Below, piece after piece: positions 22,838-35,900 of a DNA stretch of 64,000 nt. The notes beneath the pieces are model-generated. The model saw only the letters and a list, made by a program, of their open reading frames with translations, had not been told where the DNA came from and did not search any database. Within the stretch, counting starts at the first letter, position 1. Each line of letters begins with the position of its first letter. Made by a program: the position numbers and the translations under genes. The stretch comes from Catonia carolina (Eukaryota > Arthropoda > Insecta > Hemiptera > Achilidae), in contig JAQMRL010000001.1 of the NCBI GenBank assembly GCA_035578175.1, positions 189,245,783 to 189,309,782 of the forward strand, given 5' to 3'.

Positions 22838-23215
22838 TTTGCGCGCGCGCGCGTGTGTGTGTGTGTACATGTAAGTAGATATTTCTGTTAAAGTAGATGA
22901 AAGGGTTTGATGAAGACGAGTGACGTACAAAAAGTATAATCAGATTTATAGGAAATTAAAAGATCTACAACTTTTATTTAAAGCATTTTTCTGTACAGAG
23001 CCTATTTTAGCGTGAAAGAGTGACTTTCCGTATTTTTTAAGCCAAACTGAGGTTGATTTTCACTTTGCTTCTTTTATGATTAAAATGAGGATATGTTTAT
23101 TGAGGTTAGATTTTTGTTTATTTCTGATGTTTTATTACTAATGTTAGGTTATAATGTTCATTATTTGCATTGGCAAGAGAAAGCCGTGTGAGTGTTTCAC
23201 ACCAGATTTTTACAT
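22838..23215 (+). mobile_element. Repeat family D, 3' fragment D4
   Basis: It starts in the GC/GT microsatellite shared by D copies, then carries 'gatctacaacttttattta', 'gcgtgaaagagtga' and the terminal 'ggcaagagaaa' and 'gtgagtgtttcacaccagat'. The middle of the element is deleted. Confidence 0.75.
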
Positions 23216-23289
23216 CTTTGTTTATCTAACATAGACATTGCTCACTATATCTGCTTCAACTAGGTTTCCAGTATACCAGCTGTTACAGG

Positions 23290-23680
23290 AAGAATCTCCT
23301 ATACTTCACAGGTATATTCCTCTCATCAAAATAATGGAAAAAATTCCTATAAATATAGGTCCGAAAACCCTTCATTAGCAAATTTTTTGCTAATGTGAAA
23401 CAGCTAGCAAAAGTTTTGCTCCAATTTCAGTTACCCCGGTTTTTCTGTTTTATTAAATTTTTTAGACCAAATATGATACAAATCCACCAAATAGGTAACA
23501 AAAAGTGAACCCCAAAAATTCATTATGACCAAATTCCACCAGGGGAACTGAAATCGGGGCAAAATTTTTTACTAGTTGTAACTCGTTAATGAAACGTTTT
23601 CAGACCTATGTTTATAAAAAAAATTTTCATTATTTTGATGAGAGGAATATGCCTGTGACACATGGCAGACCCTCCTGAAA
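23290..23680. repeat. Imperfect foldback element
   Basis: 'attcctctcatcaaaataat' near 23308 is mirrored by 'attattttgatgagaggaat' near 23629, and inner blocks ('taggtccgaaaac', 'agttaccccggttttt') have diverged inverse partners near 23600 and 23550. It lies about 110 bases beyond the esterase stop codon and may overlap its 3' UTR. Confidence 0.6.
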
Positions 23681-23788
23681 TATCCTGTATAAACATTAAA
23701 TAAATGAACATTCAATACTACATAGGGCTACATTGAGATCGTCAAAAATTGTGGTTTTAAAATTTTAAAAAAACTATTTGTTCATTTT

Positions 23789-23945
23789 TTATTTCCTCCA
23801 GTTTAGAGTTTTCCAAAATTTATCTCTTTTAAACCATAGGTAATGTTCCATTTTTAATTTTGTGGCATCAATAGATAAATAATTTAATTGATTTGGTGAT
23901 TTTACTTTACTCCATATTACATCTGACCCTTCTGGTGTTGGATTC
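23789..23945 (-). CDS. Esterase exon 10 (C terminus)
   Basis: Acceptor 'ttgttttctag' precedes the exon. It completes a Gly codon and encodes [14 protein letters not shown], then [15 protein letters not shown], then FWKTLNWRK and TAA. The NPTP...W...YL.I pattern is the conserved end of insect esterases. An AATAAA string overlaps the stop codon; no clear downstream poly(A) signal was picked out. The preceding intron (10.7 kb) is the longest in the gene. Confidence 0.9.
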
Positions 23946-26900
23946 CTAGAAAACAAATAAAAAATAAAAATATTAAACTAGTTTTGCTTGGTGTTTAAAC
24001 TTTGAAGGAACTACATACATAAAAATTTCAGCATTCTAATTCAAATTTTAAAAACTAAAGAAAAATTTATTTCATAACACTATTCTGCTTTTTTCAATAA
24101 CATTGAATTGTTCTCTGGGCCAGCTCATTCAGTCAGGCGACGGAGAGTAACTTTGAATTGTTGACGAAAAAGCGGTTCAGATATAAATGATAGAGTTCGA
24201 TTTTCTTACTGTGCAGATTTTCTATAGGAAATTGACTTTTGAGGTCACCACCATGGTACAATTATGCCCTTTTTAAATTCCTTCACATCTCCATTGATCC
24301 TACATCAGACATATCAAATGAAGTCCACTAACATTCATATGTAGGCCCTACATGATAGTTGATGCTCGATAAAATAATTATAAAAAAATCATTTGCTCAA
24401 TGGTCAAACAGTATATTAGGCCTGAATATGTATATACGAGTATATATTGAAATATATATTTCTAACCACCAGAATACGGTAACATAAAACACTTACCAAT
24501 GTTTATAGTGCTTTCGTGTATCTTGTACACATCTTCAGTAAATTAAAATTTTTTATGTCAAAATTTAAAACTTCCTGCTCCTACCATGGTAGATAAGGAA
24601 TAGTCAATTCTTATATTTAAAATAATTATTATAATAAATAAATATAATATATAAATAAAAATAATAAATAATTATTTTAAATATAAGAATCAACTATTCC
24701 TTATACCATGGTAGGAGCAGGAAGTTTTAAATTTTGACATAAAAAATTTTAATTTACTGAAGATGTGTACAAGATACACGAAAGCGCTATAAACATTGGT
24801 AAGTGTTTTATGTTACCATATTCTGGTGGTTAGAAATACATATTTTAATTTTAAATAATACGGCTGTTTAAAATCCTACATAGGATGTTTGATAAAAAAT
24901 AAAAATAAAAATAGGTAATAAAAAATAAAAAAAATTATATATATATATTTTTTTTTTTTTTTTTGGTTTAAGATTCAACTACATAGCAGGCTTGTTTTGA
25001 TCGTTTTATGAATCATCAGTTAGCAATAGTTGTGTGTTTACGTGTGCGTGTTTATGTGCGTCCGTACGTTGTAACACAGACCCATTTCCCCTAGAAAACC
25101 ATTCTCCCCACTACTTCACAACTGGTTATGCATGTAGAGAGAGATCGAGGGAGTCCGAAAATACATATCCACCCACACAAAGCCTAAAATAGCGTAATAA
25201 TTTTTATTCTGTTCTGTGTAAATGTAACCTAACGATTGATTTATAAACACATCAATAAATGATGTAACGAAATTTCTTACTCAGTTATACATTTAGCTTG
25301 TGACTGATTAATTGTATTGTTTGTTAATGGAAGTACCTACAACTTTATTAGGTACAGTAAAAGATTGATTTTATAGATAACCCAAATTCTGAACAATAGG
25401 CCTATAAGTAGTATTGTTTGAAGTGGTAAATATATTCAAATTTACAATATAAAGTCAATGATTACCTCACTGATATATTCTCAAAAAATCAAATTAAAAA
25501 TCATATATAACTAAATATGATAACATTCTGATTTACAGATGTATATGTGTCAAATTAGTTATGTCATAAATAAATAATTCATCCCCAATTAGGCTAAATA
25601 AGTTGGAAAAAAATTGCAAACAAATTTACAAGTACGATACCTAAGGGTACGGAACGGAAAATATTGAAAATTTTCACGTTTCTGGTTTTTTGCAAAATAT
25701 TGAAATGTAGTGTTTTCTCCATCCAATGGTATACAATTTGTTGGGAATTTAGCAGTTTCTATCCAAAAAAAATGTGTTGAACCCTTACGTTATTTTCTAA
25801 ACATTACCAGTTTCCATAAACATCTCAATAACTAAAGATAAATTCACAATATTTTTTATTTTTTACGATATTTTTATTTTCTCTTGCCTATATAAATATA
25901 TAGGAAGGAATGTATTGTTTTCATGTCGATTTTTCGAAATCGAGTTTTCACCGGATCTACACGTTTTCAGACCCTTGAACCCAAAAAAACATAACTTCGC
26001 AATTCAACAGTTTTTAGCGATTGGGCTGTGTGCGTGTGCGCGCGCGCGCGTGTGTGTGTGTGTGAACAGAATATCTCAAGAACGGAACCTCGTACGAACT
26101 TGAAACTTAAACTAAGTTAGACACTACTACCGGACCCGACACAAACATTTTAATCAAAATCGGTCAACCGGAAGTAGTAATTTATTCGTGTAATTTTTCA
26201 CTTTTTTGCGATTTTCTCAAAAACTGGTCCTACGATTTTTTTTTTAAATTCGCCTGGTTTACAAAAATTGTTATGCTCTACAAGATAGGGTAGGCGCTAT
26301 GTTTGCTGAAATTCTTGGTGAGGCTGCCGAACGAAGAAGAACAGATCCGTTTTCTGCGCTCATCAAGCTACTCGGCTTAGTGACACGGAACCATCGTCCT
26401 TTCTGCAAGTTGCTGTCGCTGAATTGCATCGATATTCAGACTAGTTAGAAAGCGGTTTCGTTCCTCTTCAAAGTGACCACCGATGACAAGTTAAAGCGCT
26501 GTAAATTACGGCCGTTATGTTTATCAGTCTGCGATGTTTCAGCCGAAAATAAAACTTGGCAGGGTTTTTCTTTCCTTTTTCTTCTTTCCCTGTATTGATG
26601 TACATTCTTTTTTCTTTTCAAGAATGTATTTTTTGAAAACATTCTAGGGTTGCAGCTCAGCAATGACTTATGTAATTTATAGTGTGTCATCACTGAATTG
26701 CGTTGCACTACCGCTCCTTGATACCTCGCCTCGTAACTTCTAAGCTTTGTAAAGTTCTTTTCCCACCAGTGAACTTTGCCACTGCGTGGTTGTAGTGATC
26801 ACCAAAGTTCCTGTCTATATCATTTAAAAGGCTGTAGGAATTCAAGCTGACAGCGAGTTGCTTCTTCAGTGAGTTGAAATAGCCCACAAGATTTCAGGTC

Positions 26901-29900
26901 GGGCAGCAAATTAGACTGGTTCCTTTTATAAGAGTATGTTCACAAAAGTAACCAAACTTAGGACAAATCTAGTGGTTCCAAAAAATACATGATTTGGGCC
27001 ATTTAAGATATCGTCTTTGAGGAGGTCCACCCTGTTTTGGCAACTTTACGTTTTCAATATGTTATCGCTTCAGTAATGGCATACCAAAGTCTGTATAAGT
27101 TTCCCTATTTTTACTTTTTTGCCCTGTATAAATATAATTACATAGAAAGGGAAAGTATTGTTTTAATGTCCACTTTTGAAATAGAGTCTTCAAGGGATAC
27201 CACACGTTTTCAGATCCCCGAACTCAAAAAACATGGTTTTAGCGATTGGTCTCCAATTTGGGCGCACGCGCACGTATGAACAAAATATCCCAAGAACAGA
27301 ATTGCAAAGTTGGAACTTACCACGTAAGTTAGGTACCATAAAAGGACCCGACACAAATAAAAATTTCATAAAAATCAGTCAACCGGAAGAAGTAGTTAAT
27401 TCGTGCAGATTTTCACTTTTTGCGATTTCCTCGGAAACGGCTACTACGATTTTTTTTAAATCGCCTCATTAACTAAATTTTTGTGCTCTAAAAGATAGAG
27501 TAAGCGCCATGTTAGGTGAAATTATTGAGAGGCCTGTGCTCTCGTGGTGAATCATTTTTTTAAAGTTTCCGCCTTAATACGAGGTGTGGCTATTATAACG
27601 ATACTTACGTTGTAAAAAATTTTATTTTTATTTTATACATAATCACTTATTGTCGCCTTTATACACTCTTTCTCTATCCCTACAACGCTCCATGCGAATT
27701 TTCCATTGTTGGAAACAGTGCTGAAAGTCATCTTCTCTCAGCTCCTTCAGGACACGAGCCGCTTTCTCTTTTACAGCTTCCACAGACTCAAATCTTATCC
27801 CTTTTAATGCAGATTTCACCTTCTTAGAGAACAGGTAGAAGTCACATGGTGCAAGATCTGGTGAATAAGGTGGATGTTCTAACGCTGAGATGTTGTACTT
27901 GGCTAGGAACCTCTTGACAGTTAACGCGGAATGAGCTGGTGCATTGTCTTTGTGGAGAACACATGATTCATCTTTCCACATTTCGGGGCGTTTTTCCTTA
28001 CTCTTTGACGAAGTTTAGAAAGTACCTGAAGGTAGTAATATTGATTAATTGTTTAACTTTCAGGAACCCAGTGAAGGTACACAATCCCATGGATATAAAT
28101 AAAGACAATCATCATTGCTTTAAATTTTGACTTGCTCATTCGAGCTTTTTAGCTCTCGGTCAAGTTCGGCTCTTCCTGTACATGGATTGGCGCTTCGTTT
28201 CCGGATCATAAGTAAAAAAAACCACGTTTAATCACATGTTATTATCGTTTCACAAAAATTTAGGTCATTTTCAGTCGCGTACAAAGTGTCAGTACAAACA
28301 TTTTTGCGAGCTTCATTTCAAACATTTTTGAGCGGTACATGTCCTGAAGAAGCTGACAGAAGATGACTTCCAGCACTGTTTACAACAATCGAAAATTCGC
28401 ATGGAGCGTTGTAGGGATAGAGAAGGAGTGTACATTGAAGGTGACACCAAGTGATTATGTATAAAATAAAAATAATTTTTTTTTACGTCAGTCTCGTTAT
28501 TTAATAGCCACACCTCGTATGCATTATAGAGCAAAAGTGTAAAAAATTAAAGTTGTAGAACATTAAAAAAAAACCTACAACTTTTCTTTCAAACATATTT
28601 TGTACAACGTTTAGCGTCAGTCAGTGATTTTCTGTATTTCTTCATGAAAATCGGTAGAAAATGGGATTTTTTAATATTAAAGCCTTAGTAGCCTTAGAAG
28701 TTATGACAAAAATGTATAAAAGTTATCGGGAATAATAAGATCAACAACTTTTATTTCAAACGTTTTTCTTTACAGACTATTTTAGCGTAAATTGGTGATT
28801 TTCCGCAGTTTAACAGATTGATTTTAATTTTGCTTCATTCACTCATGATTAAAATTAGATAATTTTCATTTACCGTTGTTAACTAATGATGAAATAAAGG
28901 TTATAAATATGGGTTTTTACATTGACAAGAGAAAGTCGTGTGTTTCACACCAGATTTTTTATATAAATCCAACGATAGCGCCCAGGAAAGTAAATAAGTA
29001 TTGTACCATTTGTACTATATTGTATTTTGGAAATTATTACAGAACTGTTTTTGGAGTCAAATGTAAGAAATAATTACCTAGTACTGAATAAATTAATATT
29101 TTATTAATTACTTTGAAACTAGCAATTTTGTCCAGACAAAGGAAATCGCGTTTATTTGATAACAAAGGAGAGTGACATATCAAAATATTATGTATCACTG
29201 TCACCTAAATTACTTCAGACTGCAACCATTTTTATGATAAATGAAACAAGCGTAATAAATATTACGAAACAGTATAAAATTGTAGTATTTATAAAATATG
29301 TAGTAATAGTAGCTGTAATTTGTGGTTAGATAGGATATAGGTACTGTATTGCTTGAATAAAAGCAAATGTGTTTCTAAGTTATTATGAATGTCACTCAAA
29401 ACCAAAACAAATATAACAGAACATAATAGGCTGTAACATATCATATATTATTTTAAAAAATCCTATTAAACCCTCACACTTTTAAATTTTCCGATATCTG
29501 GCCGTAGACACAATGCTAAAAATTTACAAGAATTGAACTTGTTTATTTGGTTGAAGGAGACATCGCGAAAAACTCATCTTTATGTATACTGCAAAATTAA
29601 CTGAAAAATAACATAACAGAGTAGGTCTACTTAAGTGCACGTACTATGTGACATTTCTCGCTAACAAACGCCGTGAGGGGAAGGCTAGAGGAAGAAGTGG
29701 GAGTAGTAAAATCCGTCATCGCTCTCTGCGCTGTCTGATGAGTAACCAGTTCAACTAACTAACACTGCATAACATAAGAAAAAATCGTGACGTCACACAT
29801 TTTTTGTGCGCGTTTTCCATCAAACCGACTAGGAATTTAAAAAAAATAAAAACTAATTTAGAATTCTGTTATTAATTGAAAGCCAGCAAAATTTTCAAAT

Positions 29901-32900
29901 ACTTTAATCGATGTTTAATTAAAGAATTGGCATTTAATAGGAAATCCCTTCATAAAAAGGAAACACAGTGGAAAATCGATTTTTTAAAAACTAAGTCATT
30001 TTTTAAAAGGTCTAGGACCCATGCTGTCCAAAATCCGTCGAGAGAAATGAGTCCGTATATGAGATTTGTGTGCAGCAACATGACAGAAAATCGCGTTATT
30101 ACAACCAGGGCTCAGCTGTATAGTTGAATCTTAACGTCCGACTGTTCTGCAATTACTGCTAATGCAGATGGTGAAGGATGAAATGATTTTTTGTAACGTA
30201 TGAAAATATGTCATGCCTGAATGGGATTCGAACCCAAGACCGCATGATGAATGGACCTAAATAGACTGAACCAAATTTCACAAATAAGGGCCGCTTCCGT
30301 AGTGTAGTGGTAGCGCTCTACCCTATAACGTGGAGGTCCCAAGTTCAATTCCCAGCCAGGGTCTGGAAATGTTTACAAGTAAAAGCCCGTTATTCCCATT
30401 AGATAACCCACAGTAGTCGCTAATGACTGAGCTGTTGATGCAACTTTAAATAAAGTAGGAATAAAATATTTCACAAGATTTGCTTAATTTATTCAGCTCC
30501 TATTTGATAGATTTCTTTTATTTCCTTTTTTGAGTTACATTTTTTTTTCTTTTGGTTTTACGTTTGACTGTTTTGTAAACTGCAAATGCAGAAAGTGAAA
30601 AGGATGATAGATGAAAATGAGTCATGAAAAAATGCCAGACCTGACCAGGAATTGAACCCGGGACCCTGGTGTAGAAGCCAGTTGCACTAACCACTACGCC
30701 AACAGGCCAGCCAGGTATGACCATGTATAATAATTTTCTTTTTTTGTGAAACTTATTTTCTGACTTGTTCAACACTCAGTTTTATTTTTATCTGATTAGA
30801 TTTTAAATAAACCCTCCAGGTTGGTCTAGTGTACAGTCATCACCAAAATCAGCTGTTTAACATCTGATTTTTGAAGACGAAGGTTCTGTGGTTCGAACCC
30901 TATTAAAGGTTTTTTATGTGCAGGTTTGAATACTAGACAGTGATTTAGTAAAGGTAGTTACTTTTATACGGATTTGAATGCTAGACAGTGGTTACCGGTG
31001 TACTTTGATGGTTGTGGTTCAATTAACCATACTCTCTCAGGAATGGTCGACCTGAGTCTGTACAAGACTACACCTCATTTACACGTCATACACATCATCC
31101 TCATCTCATTAGGTCATGGGGTTGCTTATTGCTCTGAATTGAACAGATTGCAACGTACACAAATTAGGGCTTACAAAAGACAATGATTACTGGTGTACTT
31201 TGATTGTTGGGGTTCAATTAACCATATTCTCTCAGAAATGGTTGACGTGAATCTGTACAAGACTACACCTCATTTACATGTATAAAATTGTACAACTATT
31301 GTTATTGTAATTTATGTGTTTGTATATCTTCATTTATCAATAAATTGAATTAAATAGAAAAAGTTATTAAACTGTATTTGTAAATTTTAATGTGTTAGGA
31401 TTTCAGAAATTTAACCTGACGCTAGCGATAGGGCTTATTTAACATAACAAGATTAATAATATGGTTACTAGATTGAGCCAGTTATCACAATAACAGATTA
31501 ATAAAAATACCCTGTTATTTTAATAACATCCCACCGGGTTGGTCTAGAGGTAAAGTCGTCACCAAAATTAGCTGTTTAACTGCTGATTTTCAAAGACAAT
31601 GGTTCCTGGTTCAAATCCTAGTAAAGGTAGTTACTTTTATATGGATTTGAATACTAGACAGTGGTTACCGGTGTACTTTGATGGTTGGGGTTCAATTAAC
31701 CATACTCTCTCAGGAATAGTCGGCCTGGGTCTGTACAAGACTACACCTCATTTACACGTCATACACATCATCCTCATCTCATTGGGTCATGGGGTTGCTT
31801 ATTGTTCTGAATTGAACAAATTGCAACGTACACAAATTAGGAATAAAAAAAAAATTTAATATCATTCTGTCAGCTGTTACTTTATAATACAGTGATTCAA
31901 AGCCGTTTAGTAAACTGATGAATGAATGAATGATGCATGTCTGACTTGTTATAATAGCTTCAGACTGTAAAAGCTAAATGAAGTTATCAATAACGTTTTC
32001 GTCCAACACCATTTTTAAGTTTACCTACGTTATAGTACTGTTATTAATACAAAAACAAGGTGGCAAATCTCACTGAATCTGTCATGAACACAAAGTTAAG
32101 ACAAACGGCACTATTTCCTGTATACCTTGGACAATTTGAATTGACACAAGCAGCTTCGGTGTTTGTCTACTCCACTCTTTGCCCCTCGCCATGCAACGAT
32201 GGTACAGTCACAAAAATTTACAATCGCTACCTACTGTAATGTGCAACTCATGCATGGTCACTACGCTTTGTTTTCACAGTTGTTATTAATAATAATCTGT
32301 TACACATAATGTTGTGACTAATTTGTTTTCATATATGATACTCTATTCATTGTATATTCAGAACAATTTGTTTAGTTAGTAGCGCACGTCTGTAGAGCAT
32401 AGTTTAGTCAGTTTTTGCAGTTTAATTCTTGTAATTTATTATTTAAATTTTTACTGGGACAAATTAAATACATAATTATTATTATTATAAAGAAATAATT
32501 ATTTGTATGTTTGACTATTGAAATAAGGTTGTACGCATTTGCGTACATTAAAATTTATAGACCTTTTTGAAAGAATAGGTTATGGATATACTTTATGCAG
32601 AACTGTGTGTACACGTAGAGTAAGAGTTGTGCCAGTTCGAATTGTCCACAGTATAACCAAATACAACCACGGCAAACCATGCAATTTTCTGTGAACATAT
32701 GGGTGACCAGTCATGCTGAATCTTTCACTGATACACTTTACACATTGTACACCAAACTGAGAAGTCAGCAGCCATGCATCCATAAAGGCGTCGGTAGGAT
32801 TAAAGCAAATCAATACTCAAAAGAAACCATCCAGCAAATCATGATGCGCCACCGGTCAGCTTGTTTCAACTACCATTTTCTGTACTAATAAACCTTTGTA

Positions 32901-35900
32901 AAAAAAATCTACACGTTAGTGAATAATTGAGGTCACTTCTTTTCTGTATGTGTCGTGTTATTACATGTTTACTACATTGTATTGTAGGCTGGACAATATC
33001 AGCGTTCTTATAATAACACGTTATGGAATTCTGTTATCAAGCAGGGTGTTATTTTCAGTTACACGTTATCAAAAAATAGCTAATTTCCCATCACTACCTG
33101 ACACTATATTCTTTGCAGGTCAACTCTTTGTAAAACAGTACTCCAAACCACTAAGTTACAGAGGTGGGCAAATGCTCTAGGACAAGTTTATAATAGGCTG
33201 CCTCCATTGCATATTGGTCAGCATGCTAGCCTACAATGCAGAGATCCTAGGTTCCCTGGTTGGATCTAGAAGTCAAAACCCCCCCGTAACTAACAGTCAA
33301 GCTGTTCATGCAACTTCCTTCTTTTTTTTAACTTTTGAGACCTCAATGGATCACTTTACCCCATTTGGAAGCTGCTTTAAGTTTCTTATTAGCATGGTAG
33401 CACCTCAGGTTTTTGGCGCACATTTCCCGTTGTTTGTCTGTGTAGACCTTTACACCGACTTTCCGCTTCTTTGTGGTTAATTGAGTACTATGTGATTTGA
33501 TCAAATTTTTGTAGTATAGCATCTCCTCCACCAGGTCCGTCATCGTTGGGTTGAGTTCGGCCATGTCCCTTTGGACCTATTTGATCCACATGAAAGTGCT
33601 GGTTTTCCGTTTGAAGGCCAGAAATTTATCCAGAAGTCTCTTAAGTAACCTTGTCTGTGGAGTTCTCATAATGTGCCCGAAGAAAGATAAGCGTTTTTTC
33701 CTCATCGCTATTGCAATCGGTTCAATGTCTGTGAACAGTTGGTCGTTGGGTAAAAGTCTGTAGTGTCCATCCACAAAATGTTTTTTATTGATGCAAGTTC
33801 TAAGAATCCTGCGCTTCAATTTTCTTAACTTTTCCTTAAGGTTGCCATCCCCCTGCATACTCATTATAGTCTCGCTTCTATATAAAATTTGGGTTCTTAG
33901 GACGGTCTAGTAATGTTTAATTTTTGTGCGTATGGACAGGACCTTTTTGTTGTATACGTTTCTGATATGTTGTTGCCCTCTACTCAGCTTAATTATCCTT
34001 TCTGTCCATTCCGACTTCTCATTAACTCTGTGGTGGATCATCTCTCCCAAATATCTAAAGCTTTCGACTCTGTCTATGGTTCGATTGTTAATGTCTAGTT
34101 TTTCTGCGTATTGGGGGTCAATTGCCATGAATTTAGTGATGATCCAACTTTAAATAAAAACAAAATTTTATAATAATAAAACAATATCTTTAAGTTTACT
34201 GAAATCAGGCTGTTTAAGAATACTAAAATAAAATAACAGTGACAAGAGTACCAACCAGTTAATAAATAATACTTAAATTGTTTATTTATCCCACCGGGTT
34301 GGTCTAGAGGTAAAGTTGTCGCCAAAATCAGCTGTTTAACAGCTGATTTTTGGAGACGAAGGTTACTGGTTCAAATCCTAGTAAAGTTAGTTATTTTTTT
34401 ACGGATTTGAATACTAGATAATGGTTACCGATGTACTTTGATGGTTGGGGTTCAATTAACCATACTCTCTCAGGAATGGTCGGCCTGAGTCTGTACAAGA
34501 CTACACCTCATTTACACGTCATACACATCAACCTCATCTCATTGGGTCATGGGGTTGCTTATTGTTCTGAATTGAACAGATTGCAACGTACACACATTAG
34601 AGATTACAAAAAAAATTGTTTAGTTTTTAATTTTTGTATGGTTTTCTATTAAAAAATTGAAATGCTACAAGACAGTATTTACCCATGTATTGCAAAATTT
34701 GTCCAAAGTTCAGTCATCTTATGGATTGCTTTTAAATCATCAAATGCAATTGCTTTTCTTTCAAAAAATTTAGTAAATGGTTCAAATGGGAACAGATATT
34801 GGACATCATCTCCATGACAGACACCTGAAAAATGTTGATAAGAATTTGTTACAATAAGTAATACCTAATAAATTATGTTAGTTGAAAGCATAAGGACTAC
34901 TATTAAACTAAAATAAATCCTTATAATGCATCCTGCAGTTTGAAATCAATTCCTTTTTATATAATAAATTTATACAATAAATTTCAGTGACCTGTTTAAA
35001 CTGCCTTAACCTCTATTCACTACAAAGATGCACTTACTATTAAGGTGGTATTTAACGTGCATTCTCTATTCACTATTTACACGTGTTTCGGTGGATCCAC
35101 CATCAGAGGGACACAATAACATTTGATTGAAACTTAAAATGTTTTTTTTAAATTCTATAGAAGATATTACATCTTCAGTCATCTATATAAAACTGAGTTT
35201 AAAATTATTACTATTAAACTGTAATGATACCATCCTAATATTTTCATTTAAGATTTTTTCATGGGAAGTTGGTTGATAATTTGTTTTGGTAATTGATAGA
35301 CTTCGATAATATCATATATACTTTTATTTGTTTCATTTGCCATCTACATCAAGAGAATTTGAATAACTTCATTGTTACAGATTTTAAAAATATCTTACAT
35401 TATATTATTAACACTGATGTATTAGGAGCTCTTTCTCCAGCGCCAAAAAGAGTTTGGAATAATCAAAATTGGCAAAAACTTCTGCCAGAGGTAATCTGTA
35501 AGGTCAAGATTTCAAGGTGCATCTGTTGGCTCTAAACAGGTTAAGCACCTCCTGTACTGAATTGAAGAAAAGATTTGTATAGCTTAAAACCACAGTTCTA
35601 TTATCGGTTGGAGTAATCTTAGGGCTCAGGTTTGGAATGACATGTTCCTAAATTCATTGCTGTACGCAGATCACACAGTTATTATTTTTGACACAGAAGA
35701 CAGGCTCCAATAAGTTGCCATTTATGAGTTGCACAACGTTAGGGCAGAGTTTGGAATGAGAATATTGGCGGAAAAATCAAAGATTATGGCATTCAAGGCG
35801 AGATGGCTGGTTCGCTCAAAAACTATACTTGGCAACCAAACTATAGAACAAGTTCGAGATTTTAAAAACTTAGGATGCCTGATTTCCTGAGACAAAGATG

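Larger units (their letters stand above)
27580..28517. mobile_element. Mariner-type element with TA target duplication
   Basis: Terminal inverted repeats start CGAGGTGTGGCTATTA and end with its reverse complement, with TA on each side (27578-27579 and 28518-28519). Uninterrupted D copies show the empty site. The inside is odd: both ends carry transposase C-terminal sequence facing inward, so two 3' halves are joined head to head and the 5' transposase end is missing. Confidence 0.88.
27100..28965 (+). mobile_element. Repeat family D, copy D6, split by a mariner element
   Basis: The 5' half (27100-27577) and 3' half (28520-28965) are collinear with D9 (42213-43165), and the break falls inside the shared 'ttccgccttaata / tgcatt' segment. 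The element ends with 'gacaagagaaagtcgtg' and 'tttcacaccagattttttat'. Confidence 0.8.

Noticed and set aside
30400..30775. Minus-strand 85-codon frame with [17 protein letters not shown]
   Set aside because: It is a translation of the SINE B3 head; the 60391 copy gives the same kind of peptide in a broken frame.
33913..34153. Plus-strand frames of 61-75 codons
   Set aside because: Antisense to the recognisable LINE protein ([10 protein letters not shown]...) on the minus strand.
35293..35535. Plus-strand frame with [14 protein letters not shown] as a host exon
   Set aside because: It has protein-like composition and a GT after it, but no acceptor, no partner exon and no recognised family; it adjoins a LINE fragment and is probably repeat-derived.
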